DNA of 64,000 bases, taken from positions 1 through 64,000 of the forward strand of contig NZ_PNLB01000011.1 of assembly GCF_013822795.1 (NCBI RefSeq), in the 5' to 3' direction. The notes beneath the pieces were generated by a model. It saw only the letters and a list, made by a program, of their open reading frames with translations, was not told the origin of the DNA and did not search any database. Numbering within the stretch: the first letter of the stretch is position 1; each line of letters starts with the position of its first letter. Shown here piece by piece: positions 17,746-27,062 of this stretch. The stretch is from Phenylobacterium sp. Its GTDB lineage: Bacteria > Pseudomonadota > Alphaproteobacteria > Caulobacterales > Caulobacteraceae. A program made the position numbers and the translations under genes.

Positions 17746-19551
17746 TCAGTTTTCTTGCGCGCGTCGGTAGCGCCGGACTCGTCCCCCCAGAGCCTCGGGA
17801 CGGTTGAGCGCCTTTCGGAACTCGTCTCGCCGCTCGTGGATCGATGCGATGATTAGTCCCATTGGCACACCGATCTCAACCAGAACCGCTTCGGACAATT
17901 GTAAACTAGCTTCAACGGTCTCAGGCACAGCGTCGGTGGCGCCGAGCTCGTAGAGCCGTTGGGCCTGACGCGCGTCGCGGGCGCGGGCGACGATGGTCAG
18001 GTCCGGGCGCATGGCCCGGGCGGTGGCGACGATCGCCTCCACCCCTTCGGGCGCATCCATGGTCACCACCAGGGCCGGGGCGGTCTCCAGCCCGCAACGG
18101 CGCAGGAACTCCTGGCGCGAGGCGTCGCCGAAATAGATCGCCTCGCCGGCGCGGCGGGCGGCCTCGACCAGCTTGGGATCGCGTTCGGCCGCCACCCAGG
18201 CGATGTCGTGCCGGTGCAGCATGTCGCCGACCAGCTTGCCGACCCGCCCATAGCCGACAACCAGCACCTTGGGCGCCTCGGCCTCGGCCGGATCGGCGGC
18301 GGGCGCGGGGACCGGATCGGGGGCCAGCCCCTGGCCGCCGGTCTTGCGGCCGCCGAGCTTCAGGCCCAGCGCCGCCAGCAGCGGAATGCACATCATCGAG
18401 ATGGTCGAGGAGACCAGCACCATCTGGCCCAGCGGCCGCGGGACGATGCCGTCGCCCATCGCCGCCGAGAGAATGACGTAGGCGAACTCGCCGCCGCCGG
18501 CGAGCAGCAGGCCGGCCTCCAGCGCGCCGCGCCACGGCAGGCCGAACAATCGCCCGAGGCCGAACACCACCGTGGCGTTGAGCGCCACGACGCCCACCGC
18601 CATGCCGAGGATCGCCCAGGGCTGTGCGGCGAGCAGCGACAGGTCCAGACCGATGCCGACCGAGAGGAAGAACAGTCCGAGCAGCAGGCCCTTGAACGGC
18701 TCGATGGTGACCTCGACCTCGTGCCGGTACTCGGTCTCGGCCAGCAGCAGGCCGGCGATGAAGGCGCCCAGCGCCATCGACAGGCCGGTGAGCGCGCTGA
18801 CCAGGCCGGCCCCGATGACCACCAGCAGGCAGGCGGCCATGAACAGCTCTTCGCTCTTGGCCCGGGCCACGGACTTGAGCATCGGGCGCAACAGCAGCCG
18901 GCCGAAGGCGACGAGGATCATCACCCCCAGCGCCGCCGGAGCGAAGGCCAGTAGCAGCAGGCTCGGCGAGAACGCCTCGCCGTCGCCGCCGCGGCCGATG
19001 ATCGCCAGGGTGACCAGGATCGGGGCGACCGCCAGGTCCTGGAACAGCAGCACCGAGAAGGTCGCGCGGCCAGCCGGCGAGTGCTGGCGCTTGTGCTCGG
19101 TCAGGATCTGCATGACCACGGCGGTCGAGGACAGCGCCAAGGCCGCGCCGATGGCCACGGCCGGCGCGATGTCGAGGCCCAGAGTCATGCCGGCCAGGGC
19201 AATGGCCGCCAGGCAGAGCGTCACCTGCAGCGCGCCCATGCCGAACACCCAACGCCGCATCAGGCGCAAGCGCTCCCACGACAGCTCCAGCCCGATCATG
19301 AACAGCAGGAAGACCACCCCGAACTCGGCCAGTTGGGCGATCTCGTCAGGCTGAGCGATCGTGATCGAGCTCAGAAAAGGGAAGGCGTCGCTGAGAGCGC
19401 CCAGGCCGAAAGGGCCGAGCACGACTCCCGCGCCGAGAAAACCGAGGATGGGGCTGATCCGCCAACGGCGGAACAAGGGCACGATTACGCCAGCGGTGGC
19501 GAGGAAGAGGACGACGTCCTTATATTCGCCGGGCGAAACGTGACCTTCCAT
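17746..19551 (-). CDS. CPA2-family cation:proton antiporter with TrkA-N domain
   Basis: A 601-residue KefB/KefC-like inner-membrane protein that exchanges K+ (or Na+) for protons. About 12 membrane helices (8-390) include the family segments EFGVVFLLFMIGLEL and LALSSTAVVMQIL. A linker rich in Pro/Ala leads to a TrkA-N (RCK) domain at about 408-525 with the nucleotide motif VLVVGYGRVGK. The ATG used has a strong Shine-Dalgarno (AAGGAG, 6 nt away); an earlier in-frame ATG would add nine residues. It is divergent from the copper operon. The cation is not determinable by eye. Confidence 0.9.
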   Translation of the reverse strand: MEGHVSPGEYKDVVLFLATAGVIVPLFRRWRISPILGFLGAGVVLGPFGLGALSDAFPFLSSITIAQPDEIAQLAEFGVVFLLFMIGLELSWERLRLMRRWVFGMGALQVTLCLAAIALAGMTLGLDIAPAVAIGAALALSSTAVVMQILTEHKRQHSPAGRATFSVLLFQDLAVAPILVTLAIIGRGGDGEAFSPSLLLLAFAPAALGVMILVAFGRLLLRPMLKSVARAKSEELFMAACLLVVIGAGLVSALTGLSMALGAFIAGLLLAETEYRHEVEVTIEPFKGLLLGLFFLSVGIGLDLSLLAAQPWAILGMAVGVVALNATVVFGLGRLFGLPWRGALEAGLLLAGGGEFAYVILSAAMGDGIVPRPLGQMVLVSSTISMMCIPLLAALGLKLGGRKTGGQGLAPDPVPAPAADPAEAEAPKVLVVGYGRVGKLVGDMLHRHDIAWVAAERDPKLVEAARRAGEAIYFGDASRQEFLRRCGLETAPALVVTMDAPEGVEAIVATARAMRPDLTIVARARDARQAQRLYELGATDAVPETVEASLQLSEAVLVEIGVPMGLIIASIHERRDEFRKALNRPEALGGRVRRYRRAQEN

Positions 19552-19635
19552 GCGCTCTCCTTCTGTGATGAGCGCCACTATGGGGTTTCGACGCCTCTTG
19601 CGTAACCCGTCGGGCAGCGCTTAAGACGCCCGCCC

Positions 19636-20028
19636 ATGCACTTCGGCCGAAAAAAGCGCGCGACGCGGGCGAGCCTGGGGGTCCTGGCGGCCCTTGTGGC
19701 GCTGCTTGCCCAGGCGTTGCTGCCGGGTGCGGCCATGGCGGCCGAATCGTTTTCCACCGTCCGCGTCGAGCTCTGCACCGAGACCGGGGCCAAGACCGTG
19801 GTCATCGGCGCCGACGGCCAGGAGCGCAAGAGCGGCTTCGCCGGCCTGCCCTGTCACGACTGTCTGGCCGCCACCTTGGCGGTCGTCGTCACTCCCGAAC
19901 TGGCGATCGCGCCGGTGGCCTACGCCGCCGTCATGGTCCGCCATGCGGCGCCCGCCGCGACCGCCCAGCCCCGCGCCCGCGCGCCCCCGCGCCCGCCCGG
20001 CCAAGGCCCCCCTTCCCTGAACGTCTGA
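19636..20028 (+). CDS. DUF2946-family exported protein, first gene of a copper operon
   Basis: A 130-residue protein with a signal sequence or N-terminal helix (ASLGVLAALVALLAQALLPGAAMA). It has the DUF2946 layout: VELCTETGAKTV, then CHDC (Cys-x-x-Cys), a hydrophobic stretch, and a Pro/Arg-rich end (PRPPGQGPP). DUF2946 proteins commonly sit beside TonB receptors and copper chaperones; their exact function is unknown, and the three cysteines suggest metal handling. The next gene begins 67 bp downstream. Confidence 0.75.
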   Translation: MHFGRKKRATRASLGVLAALVALLAQALLPGAAMAAESFSTVRVELCTETGAKTVVIGADGQERKSGFAGLPCHDCLAATLAVVVTPELAIAPVAYAAVMVRHAAPAATAQPRARAPPRPPGQGPPSLNV

Positions 20029-20095
20029 GCCGAAACCGACCGCAGCGCCCCGCGCGCCTGCGGCTCTTCTCGTACGTCCAGGGACACCATCGACC

Positions 20096-22147
20096 ATGTT
20101 CGCTTTCCTGCGCGCCTCGCCGCGCGCGCTGCTGCTCGCCGCCACCGCTCTTTCGCTGCCCGCCTTGGCCCACGCCGACGAGGCCGGGCCCCTGGTCGAC
20201 GCGGTGATCGTCACCGCCAATCCCGATCCCGAAGACCCGCCGGTCGTCGCCGACGCCCGGCGCCGGCTGTCCGAGACCCCCGGCGCGGTGGCGGTGATCT
20301 CCGCCGAGGCCTATCGCGACCGCTACGCCCAGGGGCTGGCCGAAACCCTGCGCGACGTGCCCGGCGTCTACGCCCAGAAGAAGTGGGGCGACGACACCCG
20401 GCTCTCGATCCGCGGCTCGGGGATCGGCAATCCCAACCACAACCGCGGCACGTTGCTGGCTCAGGACGGCGTGCCGTTCAACGAGGCCGACGGCTATGGC
20501 GACTTCCAGCAGATCGACCCGCTGATCGCCCGCTTCACCGAGGTCTATAAGGGCGGCAACGCCCTGCGCTTCGGCGGCGCGCTGCTAGGCGGGGCGATCA
20601 ACATGGTGACCCCGACCGGCAAGGACGCCGGGGCGCAGAATCTGCTGCGGCTGGATGGCGGGTCGTACCGCACGATCCGCGGCCACGGCGAGGTCGCCCG
20701 GCAGTGGGGCGAGTGGGACATGTTCGCCGCCGCCACCGCGATCTCGGCCAACGGCTGGCGCGAGCAGAGCGACCAGACCGCCCAGCACGTCTCGCTGAAC
20801 ATCGGCCGCAGCTTCGGCGAGGACCGCGAGCTGCGCTTCATCCTGTCGGGGCACAATGTCGACCAGGAGATCCCCGGCGCTGTCGAGCTGAGCCAGGCGC
20901 TGAACTCGCCGCGCAAGGCCAGCCCCGGCAACCTGGCCAACGAATACCAGCGCAACATGCGCAGCGTCCGCGGCACGCTGCAGACCCGCTGGCGGGTGGC
21001 TGACAACGCGGTGTTCGAGGGCGGGGTCTATGCCAGCTGGAAGGACCTCGACCATCCGATCTTCCAGGTTATCGACCAGGAGAGCCGCAACTGGGGCGCC
21101 TTCGGTCGGCTGGACGTCGAAGGCGAGCTGGCCGGCCGGCGGGCCGACCTGTTCGTCGGCGCCTCGGCGCGGCTGGGCGACCTGGACGCGCTGCAATGGG
21201 TGAACCTGAAGTCCTCGAAGGGCGACAAGCGTGCCGACAGCCGCCAGAACGCCCGCGCGCTCGACGTCTTCGCCGAGGGCCGCCTGTTCGTCACCGACCA
21301 GCTGGCCCTGGTCGGCGGCGGCTCGCTGGGCTCGGCCAATCGCCAGTTCCGCAACAATCTCAACCGCAGCGCCGATCGTTCGATCACCTACGAATGGTTC
21401 GCCCCGCGCATCGGGCTGCTTTGGCAGGCGCAGGACGGGGCGCAGGCCTTCGCCAACCTGACCAAGTCGGTGGAGCCGCCCAACTTCAGCGCCCTGGTCC
21501 AGACCGGGCAGTTCGTCGGCTTCGCGCCGCTGGAGGCGCAGGAGGCCTGGACCGCCGAGGTCGGGACCCGCGGCCGGCGCGGCGCCGTCTCCTGGGACGT
21601 CGCCTTCTATCGCGCCGAGCTCGAGAACGAGCTGCTGAACTTCGTGGTCTCGCCGAGCATTCCAGCCGCCACCTTCAACGCCGGATCGACCATCCACCAG
21701 GGGCTGGAGGCCGGGCTCGACTGGCGGGTCGGGGGGCTAAGGCTGCGCCAGACCTACGCCTGGTCGGACTTCCGCTTCGACGGCGACAGCGTCTATGGCG
21801 ACAACCACCTGCCGGTCGTGCCCGAGCATCTCTACCGGGCCGAACTGCGCTACGATCACCCCAGCGGCTGGTTCATCGCCCCCTCGCTCGAATGGTCGAT
21901 CACCGACACCTATGTCGACTACGCCAACACCCTGAAGGCGCCCTCCTATGCGATCTGGTCGCTGGGCGGCGGCTGGCGCGGGCCGGACGGGGTCAGCGTC
22001 TTCGTCGAGGCGCGCAACCTGGCCGACGAGCGCTATGTCTCGAACTTCAGCGCCGTCACCGACGCGCAGGCGCCCGGCGTCTCCAAGGCGGTGTTCTTCC
22101 CCGGCGAAGGCCGCTCGGTGTTCGGAGGCGTGACATGGGCGTTCTGA
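20096..22147 (+). CDS. TonB-dependent receptor of a copper operon
   Basis: A 683-residue outer-membrane active-transport barrel. After the signal peptide (ending LAHADE) comes a TonB-box-like DAVIVTA, a plug domain (ETPGAVAVISAEAYRDRYAQ, TLRDVPGVYAQKKW, LSIRGSGIGN) and the barrel, ending in the classic terminal strand RSVFGGVTWAF with a final Phe. Substrate specificity is inferred from position: the following overlapping genes encode copper-binding periplasmic proteins, suggesting uptake of copper or a copper complex. The stop overlaps the ycnI-like start by 13 bp. Confidence 0.9.
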   Translation: MFAFLRASPRALLLAATALSLPALAHADEAGPLVDAVIVTANPDPEDPPVVADARRRLSETPGAVAVISAEAYRDRYAQGLAETLRDVPGVYAQKKWGDDTRLSIRGSGIGNPNHNRGTLLAQDGVPFNEADGYGDFQQIDPLIARFTEVYKGGNALRFGGALLGGAINMVTPTGKDAGAQNLLRLDGGSYRTIRGHGEVARQWGEWDMFAAATAISANGWREQSDQTAQHVSLNIGRSFGEDRELRFILSGHNVDQEIPGAVELSQALNSPRKASPGNLANEYQRNMRSVRGTLQTRWRVADNAVFEGGVYASWKDLDHPIFQVIDQESRNWGAFGRLDVEGELAGRRADLFVGASARLGDLDALQWVNLKSSKGDKRADSRQNARALDVFAEGRLFVTDQLALVGGGSLGSANRQFRNNLNRSADRSITYEWFAPRIGLLWQAQDGAQAFANLTKSVEPPNFSALVQTGQFVGFAPLEAQEAWTAEVGTRGRRGAVSWDVAFYRAELENELLNFVVSPSIPAATFNAGSTIHQGLEAGLDWRVGGLRLRQTYAWSDFRFDGDSVYGDNHLPVVPEHLYRAELRYDHPSGWFIAPSLEWSITDTYVDYANTLKAPSYAIWSLGGGWRGPDGVSVFVEARNLADERYVSNFSAVTDAQAPGVSKAVFFPGEGRSVFGGVTWAF

Positions 22148-22623
22148 GGACCTTGCTGATCGGGGCGGCGGCGCTCGTCGCCCTGCCCGGCGCGGCGGCG
22201 GCGCATGTGGTCGCCGATCCGGGTCGCGCGGAGGCCGGCGCCTACCAGGCCGTCGTGTTCCGTGTCGGTCATGGCTGCGGCGATGCGGCGACCACGGCGC
22301 TGCGCATCGAGATCCCGCTTGAGATGGCCTCGGCCCGGCCCCGCCCCAAGCCGGGCTGGACGCTGGAGATCGAGCGCCAGGACGGCAAGGTCACCGCCGT
22401 CACCTGGCGCGGCGAACTGCCGGGCGACCAGTTCGACGAGTTCGCGGTGCTGTTCAAACTGCCCGACCAGGCCGCGACGCTTTACTTCCCGACCGTGCAG
22501 TCCTGCGGTTCCGACGCGAGCCAATGGACCGAGATCCCCGCGCCGGGCGAACGGGCCAGCCATCCGGCCCCCGCGCTCGTCGTCACCCCCAAGGCCGCTG
22601 CGGCCGAAACCCATCAGCACTAG
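22135..22623 (+). CDS. YcnI-like (DUF1775) periplasmic copper-binding protein
   Basis: A 162-residue exported protein. Cleavage after GAAAA would expose His24 as the first mature residue (AHVVADP), the N-terminal histidine that binds Cu(II) in YcnI-type proteins. The DUF1775 core follows (YQAVVFRVGHGC, TALRIEIPLEM, WTLEIERQ, TYFPTVQ-like LYFPTVQSC). The C-terminus is His-containing (ETHQH). It likely receives or delivers copper in the periplasm together with the PCuAC protein next to it. The start lies inside the receptor gene with GGAGG upstream, indicating coupled translation. Confidence 0.9.
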   Translation: MGVLRTLLIGAAALVALPGAAAAHVVADPGRAEAGAYQAVVFRVGHGCGDAATTALRIEIPLEMASARPRPKPGWTLEIERQDGKVTAVTWRGELPGDQFDEFAVLFKLPDQAATLYFPTVQSCGSDASQWTEIPAPGERASHPAPALVVTPKAAAAETHQH

Positions 22624-22633
22624 AGGACGTCCC

Positions 22634-23131
22634 ATGCGACACCTTGCGATCATCGCCGCGGCCACTGCGGCCCTGACCCTTTCCACCGCCGCCCAGGCGG
22701 CGAGCTATCGCCTCGGGTCGCTGGAAGTCGTCGATCCGTGGAGCCGACCGGCGGCCGCGAACGGCAACGGCGGCGGCTTCCTGACCATCGTCAACCGCGG
22801 CGCCGCGGCCGACACCTTGGTCGCGGTCGAAACGCCCGCCGCCCGCAAGACCGAGGTGCATCGCTCCTCGACCGCCGGCGGGGTGATGAAGATGGAGCGG
22901 CAGGACGCCGGGGTCGCCATCCCGGCCGGCAAGCAGGTGGCCTTCGCGCCCGGCGGCTATCACGTGATGTTCCTGGGTCTGACCAAGGCGACCAAGCTCG
23001 GCGACAAGGTCCCTGCGACCCTGGTGTTCAAGAGCGGCGCGAAGCTGAAGGTCGAGTTCCAGGTGGCGGCGGGCGCCCCCGGCGCAGCTGGCGCCAAGGC
23101 CCCGGCCGCCGACGCCCACCATCATCACTGA
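22634..23131 (+). CDS. PCuAC-family periplasmic copper chaperone (DUF461)
   Basis: A 165-residue exported protein with the copper motif close to H-x10-M-x21-H-x-M: His76, Met87, His110, Met112 (VHRSS, MKMERQ, GYHVMF). PCuAC binds Cu(I) and helps load the CuA centre of cytochrome oxidase. An additional Ala/Pro-rich tail ends in HHHH, a possible second copper site. It starts 10 bp after the ycnI-like gene and closes the operon; a GC hairpin (23165-23187) follows. Confidence 0.92.
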   Translation: MRHLAIIAAATAALTLSTAAQAASYRLGSLEVVDPWSRPAAANGNGGGFLTIVNRGAAADTLVAVETPAARKTEVHRSSTAGGVMKMERQDAGVAIPAGKQVAFAPGGYHVMFLGLTKATKLGDKVPATLVFKSGAKLKVEFQVAAGAPGAAGAKAPAADAHHHH

Positions 23132-23164
23132 GGCGTTACGCAGCAAGGCGGCGCGTTGACCCAT

Positions 23165-23187
23165 GGGCGGCGTTGACAGCGCCGCCC
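23165..23187 (+). terminator. Hairpin after the copper operon
   Basis: Stem GGGCGGCG (23165-23172) with CGCCGCCC (23180-23187), 7-nt loop, followed by a C-run rather than T-run. Part of it (GGCGGCG...TTGAC) repeats a sequence just upstream. Confidence 0.4.
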
Positions 23188-23233
23188 CCCGCGTCGTCTA
23201 TGCCCTCCATATTTTAAGAATGGAGGATCGTCC

Positions 23234-24868
23234 TTGGTTTGGAATTACGCCAACCTCTGGGAGTCCGTCGCCGACGCGACCCCTGACCGCCCCGCCCTCA
23301 TCCATGGCGAGCGCCGCCTGAGCTGGTGCGATTTCGACCGCCGCGCCAACGCCCTGGCCAAGGCCATGGTCGACGCCGGCCTGACCCAGCAGTCGAAGGT
23401 TGCGGCCTATCTCTATAACGGCCCCGAGTACCTCGAGAGCTACTACGCCGCGTTCAAGGCGGGCCTGGCCCCCTTCAACACCAACTATCGCTACGGCGGC
23501 GACGAGCTGACCTATCTGTTCGACAACGCCGACGCCGAGGCCGTGGTGTTCCACGCCTCGTTCGCCGAGATGGCCGACAAGGTGCGCGGCCGCCTGCCCA
23601 AGGTGAAGATCTGGATCGCCGTGCCGGAAGCCGGCCATCCGGTCCCCGAATGGGCGGCGGACTACGACGCCATCGTCGCCGGCGGCGGCGCTGATCGCTT
23701 CGAAGCCCCCTGGGGCCGCACGGCCGACGACCTGCTGATCATGTACACCGGCGGCACCACCGGCATGCCCAAGGGCGTGATGTGGCGCCAGGAGGACCTG
23801 TTCAAGGCGCTGGGCGGCGGGGCCAACCTGCTGCTTGGCCTGCCGCCGCTGGAAACCGTCGCCGAAGCCGGCCAGCGGGCCAAGGCGGTCGACGCCTCGG
23901 GCGCGCCGCTGAACATCACCATCCCGGTCGCGCCGCTCATGCACGCCACCGGCCAGTTCATCTCGTTCGGCACCCTGATCGGCGGCGGCGCGGTCGCCAC
24001 CCTGACCGGCCGCAAGTTCGACCCGGCGGTGCTGTTCGACGAGGTCGAGCGCCTGGAAGCCGCCGGCCTGATCATCGTCGGCCCGGCCTTCGCCGCGCCG
24101 ATGCTGGAGACCCTGGACGCCAATCCGGGCCGCTGGACCATGCCGTCGCTGAAGCGCATCGCCTCGTCGGGCGCGATGTGGGGCCTGGAGAACAAGCAGG
24201 GCCTGCTGAAGCACCTGCCGAACGTGATGCTGATGGACAGCCTCGGCTCGTCCGAAGCGCTCGGCCTGGCGTCCTCGACCTCGGGCGCGGGCCAGGCCAC
24301 CGGCACCGCCAAGTTCGTGACCGGCCCCAATGCGGCGGTGTTCACCGAGGACGGCGTGCGGGTCGAAGCCGGTTCCGGCGTCCGCGGCCTGGTCGCCGTC
24401 GGCGGTCACACCCCGATCGGCTACTACAAGGACGAGGAAAAGTCGGCCAAGACCTTCCGCACCTTCGAAGGCCGCCGCTGGAGCGTGCCGGGCGACTGGG
24501 CGACCGTCGAGGCGGACGGCTCGATCACCCTGCTGGGCCGCGGCTCGCAGGTGATCAACACCGGCGGCGAGAAGGTCTTCCCGGAAGAGGTCGAGGAAGC
24601 CCTGAAGCGCTTCCCGGGCGTGCGCGACGCCGCCGTGGTCGGCCTGCCCGACCCGCGGTTCGGCGAGCGCATCGGCGCGATCGTGGACTTCGGCGGCGAC
24701 AACCTGCCGACCCTGGCCGACCTGTCGGCCCACGTGAAGGGCCTGCTCGCCGACTACAAGGCCCCGCGCGAGCTGGTGCTGGCCCCCGTGGCCCGCGCTC
24801 CGAACGGCAAGCTCGACTACAAGGCGCTGAAGGCCCAGGCGATCGCCGCCCTGGCTGCGGACGCCTAA
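23234..24868 (+). CDS. Acyl-CoA synthetase (AMP-forming), FadD3-like
   Basis: A 544-residue ligase that activates a carboxylic acid as acyl-AMP and then acyl-CoA. It shows the P-loop YTGGTTGMPKGVMWR (about 170-185), the later adenylation motifs SLGSSEALG and YYKDEEKSAKTF, the hinge/A8 region NTGGEKVFPEEVEEAL, and the catalytic Lys in APNGKLDYKAL. A TTG start is used because GGAGG sits six bases before it and the family begins with VWN(Y/F)A. Close relatives handle steroid-ring or long-chain acids; the substrate here is unknown. A terminator-like hairpin follows. Confidence 0.9.
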   Translation: MVWNYANLWESVADATPDRPALIHGERRLSWCDFDRRANALAKAMVDAGLTQQSKVAAYLYNGPEYLESYYAAFKAGLAPFNTNYRYGGDELTYLFDNADAEAVVFHASFAEMADKVRGRLPKVKIWIAVPEAGHPVPEWAADYDAIVAGGGADRFEAPWGRTADDLLIMYTGGTTGMPKGVMWRQEDLFKALGGGANLLLGLPPLETVAEAGQRAKAVDASGAPLNITIPVAPLMHATGQFISFGTLIGGGAVATLTGRKFDPAVLFDEVERLEAAGLIIVGPAFAAPMLETLDANPGRWTMPSLKRIASSGAMWGLENKQGLLKHLPNVMLMDSLGSSEALGLASSTSGAGQATGTAKFVTGPNAAVFTEDGVRVEAGSGVRGLVAVGGHTPIGYYKDEEKSAKTFRTFEGRRWSVPGDWATVEADGSITLLGRGSQVINTGGEKVFPEEVEEALKRFPGVRDAAVVGLPDPRFGERIGAIVDFGGDNLPTLADLSAHVKGLLADYKAPRELVLAPVARAPNGKLDYKALKAQAIAALAADA

Positions 24869-24892
24869 CGTAACAAAAAAGTAACGTGCTTC

Positions 24893-24925
24893 AGAGGGCG
24901 CGGCCGGTCCACGGTCGCGCCCTCT
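24893..24925 (+). terminator. Hairpin between the acyl-CoA synthetase and M13 peptidase genes
   Basis: A 13-bp stem with one G-U pair (24893-24905 with 24913-24925) and a 7-nt loop, 25 bp after the stop. Only a short T stretch follows. Confidence 0.55.
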
Positions 24926-24957
24926 TCGTAAGACCCTCAGAAGGCTCGAAAATACCG

Positions 24958-27003
24958 ATGAAGACCCTGTGGCTGGGCGCGGCTTCCGCCGTCGCCCTTC
25001 TCTGCGTGTCGGCCCCGGCGCTGGCGGACAACCTGCCCGACCTTTCCAAGGCGCCCCGGATGGGCCCCTGGGGCTTCGACATGGCCGGCCGCGACACGTC
25101 TGTCGCCCCCTCGCACGACTTCTTCGAATACGCCAACGGCGCGTACCTGAAGAAGCTGGAAATCCCCGCCGACCGCTCGCGCTTCGGCGCGTTCGACGCC
25201 CTGCAGGACCTGTCGCAGCAGCGCATGCGCGCGGTGGCCGAAGCGGCCGCGGCCAACAAGGCGGCGACCGGCGGCCAGGCGCAGGTCGGCGCCTTCTACC
25301 GCAGCTACATGGACGAGGCCGCCGTCGAGGCGCTGGGCGCCAAGCCGCTGGCCGGCGACCTGGCCGTCATCCGCAAGATCAAGACCAAGGCCGAGCTCTC
25401 CGAACTGATGGGCGCGACCATGCGCCAGTTCGGCGGCGCGTTCTTCGGGACCTACATCCATGACGACGCCAAGGCCCCCGATCAGTACACGGTCTATGTG
25501 AACCAGGGCGGGCTGGGCATGCCCGACCGCGACTATTACCTGGCCGACCGCTTCAAGACCCAGAAGGCCGCCTACGAGGCCTATGTCGCCAAGCAGCTGA
25601 GCCTGGCCGGCTGGGACAAGCCCGCCGAGCGCGCCGCCGCCATCGTCGCCCTGGAGACCCAGATCGCCGAGGCGTCGTGGACCAAGGCCGAGAGCCGCGA
25701 CGACGACAAGACCTACAACCCCTACACCGTCGCCGAGCTTTCGAAGTACGCGCCGGGCTTCGACTGGGCCGCGTACCTGAAGGGCGCCAAGCTGGAGAAG
25801 GTCGACCGGGTCATCGTCGCCCAGAACACCGCCTTCCCGAAGATCGCCAAGATCTTCGCCGATACGCCGATGGACACCTTGAAGGCGTGGTCGGCGTTCC
25901 ACCTGGTCGACCAGGCCGCGCCGTACCTGTCCAAGGACTTCGTCCAGGCCAGCTTCGAGTTCCGCAACAAGACCCTGTCGGGCCAGCCCGAGCAGCGTCC
26001 GCGCTGGAAGCGGGCCGTTGCGGCGACCGACAACAATGTCGGCGACCCGCTGGGCGAGCTCTATGTCGCGGCCTACTTCCCGCCGGAGAGCAAGGCGAAG
26101 ATGGAGACGCTGGTCGCCAACGTCAAAATCGCCATGAAGGGCCGGATTGAGAAGCTCGAGTGGATGGGCCCAGCGACCAAGGCCAAGGCCCTGGAGAAGC
26201 TGTCGAAGTTCGGCGCCAAGATCGGCTATCCGGACAAGTGGCGCGACTTCTCGGGCCTGGAGATCAAGGACGGCGACCTCTACGGCAACGTCAAACGCGC
26301 CAGCGCCTTTGACTGGGACTACCGCGTCGCGCGCCTGGGCGGCCCGGTCGACAAGGACGAGTGGCTGATGACCCCGGCCACCATCAACGCCTACTACCTG
26401 TCGACCAAGAACGAGATCGCCTTCCCGGCCGCGATCCTGCAGCCGCCGTTCTTCGATCCTGACGGCGACCCGGCGGTGAACTACGGCGCGATCGGCGGGG
26501 TGATCGGCCACGAGATCACCCACGGCTTCGACGACCAGGGCCGCAAGTCGGACGGCGACGGGAAGCTGACCGACTGGTGGACCGCCGAGGACGCCGCCAA
26601 GTTCGACGCCCAGGCCAAGAAGTTCGGGGCCCAGTACTCGGCGGTCGAGGTGCTGCCCGGCGCGCGCATCAACGGCGAGCTGACCATGGGCGAGAACATC
26701 GCCGACCTCGGCGGCCTGTTGGTGGCGCTGGACGCCTATCGTCTGTCGCTGAACGGCCAGCCCTCGCCGGTTCTTGAGGGCGTCACCGGCGACCAGCGGG
26801 TGTTCCTGGGCTGGGCGCAGGTGTGGCGCGGCAAGTACCGTGACGACATGATGCGCCAGCAGCTGGTCTCGGACCCGCATTCGCCGCCGAAGTACCGCGT
26901 CGACGTGCCGGTGAAGAACATCGACGCCTTCTACGAGGCGTTCGGCGTCAAGGCCGGCGACGGCATGTATCTGGCCCCCGGCGACCGCGTGAAGATCTGG
27001 TAG
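24958..27003 (+). CDS. M13-family (neprilysin/PepO) zinc metallopeptidase
   Basis: A 681-residue exported endopeptidase with signal peptide MKTLWLGAASAVALLCVSAPALA. The zinc site is GHEITHGFDD (His518, Glu519, His522) with the third ligand in MGENIADLGG (Glu579, Asp583). The N-terminal M13_N domain occupies about 45-430. The family ends with a VKIW-type C-terminus as here, so the gene is full length. It would degrade oligopeptides in the periplasm. The ATG was chosen for the signal peptide. It has a strong intrinsic terminator. Confidence 0.93.
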   Translation: MKTLWLGAASAVALLCVSAPALADNLPDLSKAPRMGPWGFDMAGRDTSVAPSHDFFEYANGAYLKKLEIPADRSRFGAFDALQDLSQQRMRAVAEAAAANKAATGGQAQVGAFYRSYMDEAAVEALGAKPLAGDLAVIRKIKTKAELSELMGATMRQFGGAFFGTYIHDDAKAPDQYTVYVNQGGLGMPDRDYYLADRFKTQKAAYEAYVAKQLSLAGWDKPAERAAAIVALETQIAEASWTKAESRDDDKTYNPYTVAELSKYAPGFDWAAYLKGAKLEKVDRVIVAQNTAFPKIAKIFADTPMDTLKAWSAFHLVDQAAPYLSKDFVQASFEFRNKTLSGQPEQRPRWKRAVAATDNNVGDPLGELYVAAYFPPESKAKMETLVANVKIAMKGRIEKLEWMGPATKAKALEKLSKFGAKIGYPDKWRDFSGLEIKDGDLYGNVKRASAFDWDYRVARLGGPVDKDEWLMTPATINAYYLSTKNEIAFPAAILQPPFFDPDGDPAVNYGAIGGVIGHEITHGFDDQGRKSDGDGKLTDWWTAEDAAKFDAQAKKFGAQYSAVEVLPGARINGELTMGENIADLGGLLVALDAYRLSLNGQPSPVLEGVTGDQRVFLGWAQVWRGKYRDDMMRQQLVSDPHSPPKYRVDVPVKNIDAFYEAFGVKAGDGMYLAPGDRVKIW

Positions 27004-27024
27004 GCCGCGCCTGACGCGACAAAG

Positions 27025-27062
27025 AAGGGCGGCGCCCAGCCGGGTCGCCGCCCTTTTCTTTG
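27025..27062 (+). terminator. Intrinsic terminator of the M13 peptidase gene
   Basis: A 10-bp stem AAGGGCGGCG (27025-27034)/CGCCGCCCTT (27046-27055), an 11-nt loop, then TTCTTTGG. Confidence 0.85.

Noticed and set aside
24937..26880. A 647-codon open frame antisense to the M13 peptidase
   Set aside because: Same shadow pattern; no recognisable domain, and the plus strand encodes a full peptidase with HEITH.
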